From: Bog-473 sp963850095 | GTDB taxonomy: Bacteria > Actinomycetota > Acidimicrobiia > Acidimicrobiales > RAAP-2 | Length of the DNA: 64,000 bases | Direction: 5' to 3' | NCBI GenBank assembly: GCA_963850095.1 | Contig: CAWKJX010000009.1 | Coordinates: 1 to 64,000 of the forward strand | Shown: piece after piece, positions 46,626-53,979 of the stretch | Numbering within the stretch: position 1 is the stretch's first letter | Layout of the letters: each line of letters begins with the position of its first letter | Notes under the pieces: generated by a model | What the model was told of the DNA's origin: nothing | The model's database searches: none | The model's input: the letters and a program-made list of their open reading frames with translations, nothing else | Program-made: the position numbers and the translations under genes

Positions 46626-48060
46626 GTGAGCGGAGTCGCGGTGGCGCTGCCCGACGACCTGGTCGCCTGGGTGGAGGAGGTGGGCGGTGGGCGGCTGACG
46701 GCCGCCGATAGGCGGCCGGGCGGGGCGCGCAAGGAGGCTTGGTTCGTCGACCTGGAGCGTCCCGACGGGTCGGTGGCGACCTGCTTCCTGCGCTACGACC
46801 GATCCGACCCCACCTTGACCAAGGACCCGTGGACGCTGCATCGAGAGGCGAGCGTCTATATGGCCTTGCAGGACACGGCGGTGCCGGTTCCCCGGGTGCT
46901 CGGCGTGCACCCGGTGGCCCAGGCCATGTTGTCGCAGCGGGTGGCGGGTGAGACGTGGTTCTCGCGGATCGTCGGCGCCGAGGAGCGGGAGTCGACGGCG
47001 CACGACTTCATGACCAAGCTGGCGGCCCTGCATGCGCTCGATGCCTCGTCGCTGGACCTGCCGCTGTTCCCATCGGTGCGAACGGTGGCCGAGGCCGTGG
47101 CGGCGGAGCTCGACGAATGGGACCGGGTCCTGGCCGAGCGGGGTGGCGCGGTCGACCCGGCCCTGGCCTTCTCGCTGTCGTGGCTGCGCCGGCACATCCC
47201 CGACTACGACGGACCTCCGGTCTTGGTGCAGGGCGACACCGGTCCGGGGAACTTCATGTACTCGGGCGGGCGGGTGACGGCGGTGGTCGACTGGGAGCTG
47301 GCCCACCTGGGCGACCCGATGGACGACATTGCCTGGTTGTCGTTGCGGGCGACCCAGGAGCCCTTCACCGACTTCGCGGTGCGGCTGCGCGAGTACGAGT
47401 CGCTATCGGGAAACCAGGTGGACGAAGGGCGGGTGCACTACTACCAGGTGATGGCCGAGACGAAGCTGCAGGTGATGAGCCATCGGCCCGATCGCTCCGG
47501 TGATGCGCAGGACGACGGGGACACCGTCGGTGGTGGTGGCGCCGGCGGTGACGGCGGTGGTGGCGGTGGTGGTCGATGTCGGCAACGGCTTCATCTACGG
47601 CCTGCTGCACCGTCGGCTCTGGCTTGAGGCCCTCGCCGTCGCTGTCGGCCTGGAGCTGGAGCCGGCCGAGGAGAAGCAGGGCCGGGCGCGGCGTGACCAC
47701 GACTGGATGTACGACGCCGTGCTCGCCCAGTTACGCGACGTGATCGTGCCCCGCACCAACGACCCTCTGGCCGCGGCTCGCGGGAAGGGGGCGGCACGGA
47801 TCATCAAGTACCTGGCCCAGGTCGACGTCTACGGCGACTTCTACGCCGAATGCGAGCTCGAGGACCTGAGCCGCTTGCTCGGGGAACGCCCGGCGACGGT
47901 GGCCGACGGCCGGGTCGCAGCCGCCGCGGCGGTCGCCGCGGGTGCCGTGAGCGACCGGGACTATCTGCGCGCCCTGGGGCGCCGGGTGGCCCGGGAGACC
48001 GAACTGGCCCGACCGGCCATGGGCGCCCTGGCCGACCGTCACTGGCCCGAGCTGCGGTAG
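46626..48060 (+). CDS. APH-fold phosphotransferase, ACAD10/LvaA-like (one frame break)
   Basis: About 478 residues. Kinase core: REASVYMALQDTAVPVPRVL, catalytic PPVLVQGDTGPGNFMYSGG and metal-binding AVVDWELAHLGDPMDDIAWL, a pattern (GDxxxGN, DWExxxxGDPxxD) shared with ACAD10/11 and LvaA kinases. One C too many in CCC 47487-47489 splits it; after correction it continues with GNGFIYGLLHRRLWLEALAV and a helical C-terminus. It is cotranscribed with acyl-CoA dehydrogenase and CoA ligase, which suggests phosphorylation of a hydroxyacyl-CoA. Confidence 0.87.
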
Positions 48061-48076
48061 GGACGAGGGTGAGAGC

Positions 48077-49111
48077 GTGAGCCATCTCTTCGGGCAGGAT
48101 CTCTACCGCTTGCGATCCGAGCGGAGCTACCGGACCTTCGGCCCCGACGACGATGACTTCCACGACGAGGAGATGACGGACCGCTGGTGGGAGACCGAGA
48201 CGTGCTGGTTCTCGTGGAATGTGCCGGAGCGCCAGCTGGGCGGTTGGACCTACTGCCAGGCCCGGCCGAACGCCAACCTCTGCAACGGCGGCGCCTGGGT
48301 GTGGGACGGTACGGGCGCCTACCCGTGGGAGCTGGCCTACCGGGCCGAGTACTCGGGTCTGCAGTTGCCGCCACGGTCCGACCGCGACATGCGCGACTTC
48401 GAGTGGCCCAATGGCGTGCACGTGAAGGTGCTCGAGCCGCTGCGGAACTACGCCGTCTCCTACACCGACCCCGAGGGGCTGGAGGTCGACCTGGCGTTCG
48501 AGGCGATCATGGCACCGAACCCACATCCGACCGGCGTGGTGCCCTTTTTCAAAGGTGCGCACTTCGACCAGGCCGGCCACGTGACGGGAACCATGGTGCT
48601 GCGCGGCGAGGAGATCCCCATCGACTGCTACTCGGTGCGCGACCGCTCCTGGGGACCGCGGCCAATGGGCCGGCCCAAGCGCCGACCGACGGACCCGGCG
48701 CCGGCGCCGGCGCCGCCCACGTTCGGCGGGGTCGGCTACTCCTTTTGCGCCGCCGGGCCGGGCGAGGCCTGGTTGGTCTACGCCGTGCCGGGCCTCGAGG
48801 AGGTGGAGCCCGTGACGTGCGGGTTTCTCCTGCGGAACGACGAGTACGGACACATCCTGGCCGGGGAGCGCCGGGTCAACTTCGATGTCGCGGCGGGGTG
48901 GCCGCTGGCGTTCGAGATCGAGGCGGTTGACGAGTTCGACCGCAGGCTGTCGGTGCACGGCGAGGCGATCAGCCGGCACTGGCGCGGGCACGGTGGCGAC
49001 ACTCTGGTGCGGTGGCGCTGGGACGACGGCGTCGAAGGATGGGGCGAGGACCAGAGCTACTTCAGCCGGGGGCAATGGGAGGCCAATCGGCGGCGGGCCG
49101 GACGTCGGTGA
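48077..49111 (+). CDS. Lipocalin/AttH-like DUF protein (DUF7064/7065 type)
   Basis: 344 residues, beta-rich, cytoplasmic. Landmarks: MTDRWWETETCWFSWNVPER, WTYCQARPNANLCNGGAWVW, the central VRDRSWGPRPMGRPKR and FDVAAGWPLAFEIEAVDEFD. It is the counterpart of the protein at 35644 (shared R-D-x-S-W-G). Start GTG 48077 is 16 nt after the kinase stop, the last gene of the TetR operon. Function unknown; ligand binding or isomerisation of a hydrophobic intermediate is possible. Confidence 0.75.
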   Translation: MSHLFGQDLYRLRSERSYRTFGPDDDDFHDEEMTDRWWETETCWFSWNVPERQLGGWTYCQARPNANLCNGGAWVWDGTGAYPWELAYRAEYSGLQLPPRSDRDMRDFEWPNGVHVKVLEPLRNYAVSYTDPEGLEVDLAFEAIMAPNPHPTGVVPFFKGAHFDQAGHVTGTMVLRGEEIPIDCYSVRDRSWGPRPMGRPKRRPTDPAPAPAPPTFGGVGYSFCAAGPGEAWLVYAVPGLEEVEPVTCGFLLRNDEYGHILAGERRVNFDVAAGWPLAFEIEAVDEFDRRLSVHGEAISRHWRGHGGDTLVRWRWDDGVEGWGEDQSYFSRGQWEANRRRAGRR

Positions 49112-49206
49112 TCGACCGCGACCGCGAGCCCAACCTGACCGGCAGGCTTTCGGCGGTGCCGGCTACATGCTCACGCGCCACGAGTAGGGGTGACTGGCAC
49201 GCAATT

Positions 49207-49225
49207 GAGTATAATCTTTTGACTG
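49207..49225 (+). promoter_or_regulatory. Promoter with perfect -10 of the tandem GntR gene, shared element
   Basis: TATAAT at 49210-49215 is 10 nt before ATG 49226, so the mRNA would be nearly leaderless. The whole element GAGTATAATCTTTTGACTG resembles GGTATACTCTTTTTGACTG on the minus strand at 32481-32499 before binding protein 1. A common regulator, perhaps the GntR protein itself, may bind both. Confidence 0.6.
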
Positions 49226-50671
49226 ATGGCCGACTCCACCGTCACCACCTCCACCGCGGCGGTGCCACGTCGGGCCCCGGACGAGTCGGCGGAGAAGTTG
49301 GCGGCCGGGGTGGCCCGCCGGATCCTCAGCGACGTCATGGAGCGGGGCTGGCCGGTCGGCCAGGTGCTCGGGTCGCAGGCCGAGTTGATCGCGCGCTACG
49401 GCGTCAGCCGCGCCGTGTTCCGCGAGGCCGTGCGCCTCGTCGAGAATCAGCAGATCGCCTTCATGCGCCGTGGACCCGGGGGCGGCCTGGTCGTCACCGA
49501 GCCGACGGTCGACGCCATCATTGACGCCGCCGTCCTGTACCTGCACCGGGCCAGCACCCGTCTGGAGGAGGTCTTCGAGGCCCGCATCGTCTTGGAGGAG
49601 ATCGCGGCCGAGCTGGCCACGAAGCGGTTGACCGAGCACGACGCTTCCGACCTTCGGGCGCTCTTGGCGGACGAGGCCGCCGGTGAGGTCACCGATCACC
49701 GGGCCCTGCACGCCCGCCTGGCTGCGGTCACGCGCAATCCGACGCTCGAGCTCTTCGTCGACATCTTCAACCGGGTCGCTTTCCTCTACTTCCGCGGTGG
49801 TGAGACCACGCTCAGCGACGCCACGCTGACCGAGTCGCACCAGGCCCATGCCGGCATCACCGCGGCCGTTCTCGAGGGGGATGCCGGACGGGCCAGCCGC
49901 CGCATGCGCCGGCACCTCGAGGCCGAGTCCGCCTTCTTGCAACACCGCCGGCTCTCGCGCCAATACCTGTCCCGCAGCGTCGCCCTTGGCGGTGGCGTCA
50001 GCAACAAGCGGGCCGAGGACGTCGCCCGCGCCATTTTGCAGGACATCGTGGCCGACGATCTCCCACCCGGCTACCTCCTGGGTTCCCAGACCGCGCTGAT
50101 CGAACGCTACGGCGCCAGCCGGGCCGTATTCCGCGAGGCACTACGTCTGCTCGAGCACCATCAGATCGCCACCATGCGACGCGGCCCCGGGGGCGGCCTC
50201 TTCGTCAGCGCCACGAGCGCCCGTGGCGTCAGCGACGTCGCCGCCGTCTATCTGACCCGGCGCGACATCTCCCTGAGCGACCTGGTCGAGTTGCGCATAA
50301 GGGTGGAGCTGGCCCTCGTCGAGCTCACCACGACCCGTCTGGACGCCGGCGGCGAGGAGGAGTTGCGCGCTGCGCTGGCGCGCGAGCGCGGGCTGTCGGT
50401 GAGCGAGTTCGCCGACGGTGCTCACGACCTGCACGCCGTCATCGCGTCGCTGGCCGCCAACCGCGCCCTCGAGTTGGTGAACCTCGTCCTGGTTCGCCTC
50501 ATGCGCATCCATCAGGTCGAAGGCATTTCCGACGCCGACCGTGCCGCGGCCGCCGGCGCGGTGTCGAAGGCCCACGCCGCCGTGGCCGGGGCCATCATCG
50601 ACCGGGACGGCGAGACCGCCCACCGCCGGATGCAACGACACCTCGAAACGGTCGGCAAGTACCTGCGCTGA
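49226..50671 (+). CDS. Tandem GntR/FCD transcriptional regulator (duplicated FadR-type)
   Basis: 481 residues made of two complete GntR-FCD units. Unit 1 (20-235) has a winged helix with LGSQAELIARYGVSRAVFRE and GPGGGLVV; unit 2 (255-480) has LGSQTALIERYGASRAVFRE and GPGGGLFV, each followed by an FCD ligand domain. The two winged helices in one chain could bind a dyad site as a monomer. Family members sense organic acids or acyl-CoA. It lies 114 nt after the lipocalin-like gene with its own promoter. Confidence 0.93.
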   Translation: MADSTVTTSTAAVPRRAPDESAEKLAAGVARRILSDVMERGWPVGQVLGSQAELIARYGVSRAVFREAVRLVENQQIAFMRRGPGGGLVVTEPTVDAIIDAAVLYLHRASTRLEEVFEARIVLEEIAAELATKRLTEHDASDLRALLADEAAGEVTDHRALHARLAAVTRNPTLELFVDIFNRVAFLYFRGGETTLSDATLTESHQAHAGITAAVLEGDAGRASRRMRRHLEAESAFLQHRRLSRQYLSRSVALGGGVSNKRAEDVARAILQDIVADDLPPGYLLGSQTALIERYGASRAVFREALRLLEHHQIATMRRGPGGGLFVSATSARGVSDVAAVYLTRRDISLSDLVELRIRVELALVELTTTRLDAGGEEELRAALARERGLSVSEFADGAHDLHAVIASLAANRALELVNLVLVRLMRIHQVEGISDADRAAAAGAVSKAHAAVAGAIIDRDGETAHRRMQRHLETVGKYLR

Positions 50672-50676
50672 GCCGG

Positions 50677-51720
50677 TCAGGTGGTCGAGAACACCTTGCG
50701 CGAGTAGTACCAGACGGCCAGCACGCTGAGCACCGCGGCGAACACGGCCAGCGCTCCGATTTCGGGCAGCGTGTCGGTGAAAGTCGCGTGGTCGTAGATC
50801 AGCTTGATGAAGGCGTCCATGGCCCAGGCCTGCGGCACAATGTGGCCTGCTTCGCGCACCGACGTGCCCACGGTGTCCAGCTGGTAGACGCAACCGCCCA
50901 GCATGCCGGCGATGATGGCGACGATGACCGCGGTGGCGATGGCCTGCTCCTGCGAACGGGACCAGGTGCCGATGATCACCGCCAGTGCGGCAATGCTGAT
51001 GCCGAGCAACACCACGACGAGCGCGACGCTCAAGGGGTTGCCCCAGTGCACGTCGAAGAGGATGATGCCGAGGAAGAGCAACCCGACGGCCATGGCCACC
51101 GCGGTGATCATCATGCTGGCCATTTGGCCGAACACGATGGAACGCTTGCGCACGGGCGCGGCGGACAGGCGCTGGATCACGCCGAGCCGGCGGGTCTCGA
51201 CCATGCCGGCCGAGAGCACCAGCACGGCGATCCCCATGAACAGCACCAGATTGGCCGGCGCCACGTAGGCGAAGGGACTCAGCGGCGCCTCGGTCTGGGT
51301 GGCTCGCAGGGTGGCGTCGGTGAACCTGGTGTTCGTCCCCTCGGCTGCCATGAGGTCCATGAGGGCCACCACGTCGGTGCGCGCCTGCACGGCGTCGGTG
51401 GTGGCCGACTCGATGACGAAGTCCGCCCGCACCGAGCTGCCCGACGACGGCAGCTCGACGATCCCGGCCACCACCCGGCCCCGCAGAATGTCGTCGGTCA
51501 GGTCGGTCCGGTTGGCCTCCACCCGAACCTTGACCCCGTCGGTGGTTTCGGCGAGGTGCAGCAGACGCGCCGAGGGGTGCAGCAGCCCGATCGGCTCGCG
51601 CGGGCTGCCCTCGAGCAGGCCGGTGATGAGGATGATGACGACCGGCACCAGCGTGCTGATGACGAGGAGGCGCCGGTCCCCCATGGCCCGCCTCAGGTTG
51701 ACCCAGATCACGGCGATCAT
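50677..51720 (-). CDS. ABC-2 type exporter permease (second subunit)
   Basis: 347 residues. N-terminal helix LLVISTLVPVVIILITGLLE, then a large extracytoplasmic domain, then five helices with the ABC-2 loop ETRRLGVIQRLSAAPVRKRS and FGQMASMMITAVAMAVGLLF. ATG overlaps the stop of the first permease (ATGA). It ends only 5 nt from the convergent GntR gene. Confidence 0.93.
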   Translation of the reverse strand: MIAVIWVNLRRAMGDRRLLVISTLVPVVIILITGLLEGSPREPIGLLHPSARLLHLAETTDGVKVRVEANRTDLTDDILRGRVVAGIVELPSSGSSVRADFVIESATTDAVQARTDVVALMDLMAAEGTNTRFTDATLRATQTEAPLSPFAYVAPANLVLFMGIAVLVLSAGMVETRRLGVIQRLSAAPVRKRSIVFGQMASMMITAVAMAVGLLFLGIILFDVHWGNPLSVALVVVLLGISIAALAVIIGTWSRSQEQAIATAVIVAIIAGMLGGCVYQLDTVGTSVREAGHIVPQAWAMDAFIKLIYDHATFTDTLPEIGALAVFAAVLSVLAVWYYSRKVFSTT

Positions 51721-52841
51721 GGCTCGACCATCCGGCGCACCCTGATCATGGCCAGACCGCCCGTCACCACGGCGATGAGCAGCAGGACGACGAAGGGCCC
51801 CACGATGCTGCTGGCCGGCTCGCCCAGCTGGTCGAGGCGGCCGAACCCGACCAGGGCCCACCCGTTCGGGGTCCCGAGGGACAGCACCTGGAAGGCGTCA
51901 GGGAGCGAGCCCGACGGCAACAGGTTGCCGCCCACCAGGGCCAGGAACAGGCCGATCAACAGGGTGATGCCGAACGCCTGCTGCTCGGTCTTGGCCAGTG
52001 ACGTCAGGAAGACACCGAGGCCGCACATGGCCAAGGTGGCGCCGACGGCCATCAGCAGGACCCCGAGCGGGTCGCCCCAGTCGGCCCCGAAGGCGAACGT
52101 GGTCACGGCCCAAATGACGAAGATGGTGACGAGACCGGTCACGAAGACGGCCAGCAGCTTCCCGAACACGATCTGCGACGCCCGCAGCGGCGCCGCCGTC
52201 AGGCGGGACAGCGTGCCGGCCGAGCGCTCCATCAGCAGCGACCGCATGCCGAGCCCACTGCCGATGAAGAGGAACACCACGGCGATGTTGGGCGCGAAGA
52301 AGTTGAGGTCGACCTTGCCGCCGGCCTTGCCCACGCTCAACGTCGTGATGGCGACGGCGGTCGGATCGGCACCGTGCGGCACCCGCCCGGCGTAGAGGAC
52401 GCTGGCCATCCCCGCCGCCACCGACTCGGCGTACTCCTGCCCGAGCTGGGAAGTGCCCCGGGTCACCACGTCGAAGCCGGGCGTGGTCGATGCACCTGGG
52501 TCCACCACCGGGACGAGCAGGCTGTGCAGGCGCAGCTGGTCGGCCGTCACCGCCACCCCGCCGGCCAGGTCGCCGTTGGCCACCGCCGTCTTGACCGACT
52601 GCTCGCTCGAGAGCGTCACCACCGTGATGCCGTGGGGCAGCTGGCTGGCCCGCTCGGCCGACGCCAGCAGCTGCGACGAGGCACCCGACACCCCGATGCG
52701 CAGCGCCGTGGCGGAGCTGGCACCGGCGAAGGAGAGACCGAGGACGGCCGACATCAGCAGCGGCGCCGCAATGCAGCCGATGAGGACGGAGCGATCGCGC
52801 AGCCGCCGGCGCAGCTCGTTGAGCGCGATGACGCGGATCAA
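51717..52841 (-). CDS. ABC-2 type exporter permease (first subunit)
   Basis: 374 residues with the same layout as the next gene: one helix near the N-terminus (LIGCIAAPLLMSAVLGLSFA), an extracytoplasmic domain, and five or six C-terminal helices, including the loop RSLLMERSAGTLSRLTAAPL. The pair probably forms a heterodimer with the ATPase upstream. Its start overlaps the ATPase stop by 4 nt. Confidence 0.93.
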   Translation of the reverse strand: MIRVIALNELRRRLRDRSVLIGCIAAPLLMSAVLGLSFAGASSATALRIGVSGASSQLLASAERASQLPHGITVVTLSSEQSVKTAVANGDLAGGVAVTADQLRLHSLLVPVVDPGASTTPGFDVVTRGTSQLGQEYAESVAAGMASVLYAGRVPHGADPTAVAITTLSVGKAGGKVDLNFFAPNIAVVFLFIGSGLGMRSLLMERSAGTLSRLTAAPLRASQIVFGKLLAVFVTGLVTIFVIWAVTTFAFGADWGDPLGVLLMAVGATLAMCGLGVFLTSLAKTEQQAFGITLLIGLFLALVGGNLLPSGSLPDAFQVLSLGTPNGWALVGFGRLDQLGEPASSIVGPFVVLLLIAVVTGGLAMIRVRRMVEP

Positions 52842-53812
52842 TCCCGAAGCTCTTTCCCCGTCAGGCTCAAGAAGACGTCTTCGAGGTTGGGGGAGCGCAC
52901 TTCCACGCCGGTCAGCTCCACGTTGTGCTTGGCCGCCACCGCGACGACCCCCGGCAGGACCGCCGGCCCGTGATCAGTCGTGAGCTCGAGGTGCTCGTCG
53001 ACCTCGCGCACGTCGTGCACGTTGTCCAAGGCGCGACACGCCGCGGCCAGTTCGTCCAGGCTGGCCCGGTCGCAGTCCAGGTGCACCTTGTCCCGGCCTC
53101 CGTGGGCGCTGATCAACCCGTCGGCCGTGCCTTCGGCGACCAGCTTGCCGTCATCGATGATGCCGATGCGGTCGCACAGCTTGGCCGCCTCTTCCATGTA
53201 GTGCGTGGTGTAGAGGACGGCGATGCCCAACGCGCCCACTGTCTCGAGGATGGCGTTGCGGCTCTGGGGATCGACGCCGACGGTCGGCTCGTCCAGCACG
53301 AGCAGCTTGGGCCGGTGCAGCAGGCCGGCCGCCATGTTGGCCCGCCGCTTCATGCCGCCCGAATAGGTACCGATGCGGTCCTTGCCCCGGTCGGCCAGGC
53401 CGACCAGCTCGAGCGTCTCGCGGATGCGCCCCTCCAGCTCCTTGCCCGAGAGACCGTAGAGCTGGCCGAAGAAGGTGAGGTTCTCCATGGCCGACAGGTC
53501 GGGGTAGAGCGCCAGGTCCTGGGGGACGTAGCCGACGGCGCGCTTGGCCTCGAGCGTGCCGGCCTCATGGCCGTCGACGGTGATCTGGCCCTCGTCGCGC
53601 AGGGTGAGCCCGCACAGCATGGAGATGGTCGTCGTCTTGCCGGCCCCGTTCGGCCCGAGGAGGCCGTAGCACTCCTGGGCGGCGATGGAGAAGGAGACCC
53701 CATCGACGGCCAGACGTTCCCCGTAGCGTTTGCGCAGGCCCGAGCAGAAGAGCATCGGGGGCCACCCGAGCCCGGTGGCGCCCGCCCCGCTGCCTCCGAC
53801 CGCCTCCTGCAT
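52838..53812 (-). CDS. ABC exporter ATP-binding protein
   Basis: 324 residues. Gly-rich leader, then YGERLAVDGVSFSIAAQE, Walker A GPNGAGKTTTISML near 58, signature YSGGMKRRANMA, Walker B KLLVLDEPTVGVDP, H-loop LYTTHYMEEAAKLCD and the C-terminal RSPNLEDVFLSLTGKELRD. First gene of an ATPase-permease-permease operon. ATG 53812 follows GGGAGGG; a palindrome lies just upstream. Confidence 0.95.
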   Translation of the reverse strand: MQEAVGGSGAGATGLGWPPMLFCSGLRKRYGERLAVDGVSFSIAAQECYGLLGPNGAGKTTTISMLCGLTLRDEGQITVDGHEAGTLEAKRAVGYVPQDLALYPDLSAMENLTFFGQLYGLSGKELEGRIRETLELVGLADRGKDRIGTYSGGMKRRANMAAGLLHRPKLLVLDEPTVGVDPQSRNAILETVGALGIAVLYTTHYMEEAAKLCDRIGIIDDGKLVAEGTADGLISAHGGRDKVHLDCDRASLDELAAACRALDNVHDVREVDEHLELTTDHGPAVLPGVVAVAAKHNVELTGVEVRSPNLEDVFLSLTGKELRD

Positions 53813-53827
53813 GCACCCTCCCAGGGT

Positions 53828-53845
53828 AAAAGAGGACCCTCTTTT
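53828..53845. promoter_or_regulatory. Palindrome upstream of the third ABC exporter
   Basis: AAAAGAGGACCCTCTTTT is a perfect inverted repeat with 8-bp arms and a 2-bp centre, 15 nt upstream of ATG 53812. It is too tight to form a hairpin loop, so an operator is more likely than a terminator. No regulator gene adjoins it. Confidence 0.6.
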
Positions 53846-53906
53846 TTCACGTTAGCAGAGCGGGTCCTGGGCCCCGGGTCGCCGATCTGCTCGTTCAGGT
53901 GGACCG

Positions 53907-53958
53907 CCTTTTCCCGAGACCCGAACGGGCCTGCCGGGCCTGCCGGGCCGGGAAAAGG
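53907..53958 (-). terminator. Inverted repeat after the esterase gene
   Basis: CCTTTTCCCG (53907-53916) and CGGGAAAAGG (53949-53958) are perfect 10-bp arms around a 32-nt loop of GGGCCTGCC-like repeats. On the minus strand it follows the esterase stop by 21 nt and would separate that gene from the exporter operon. Confidence 0.5.
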
Positions 53959-53979
53959 GTGTGACGATTTGGAGGCGGC

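Noticed and set aside
43670..46732. 1020-codon frame antisense to serine hydrolase and CoA ligase
   Set aside because: Arg/His/Pro-rich composition without motifs; it covers two clear plus-strand enzymes.
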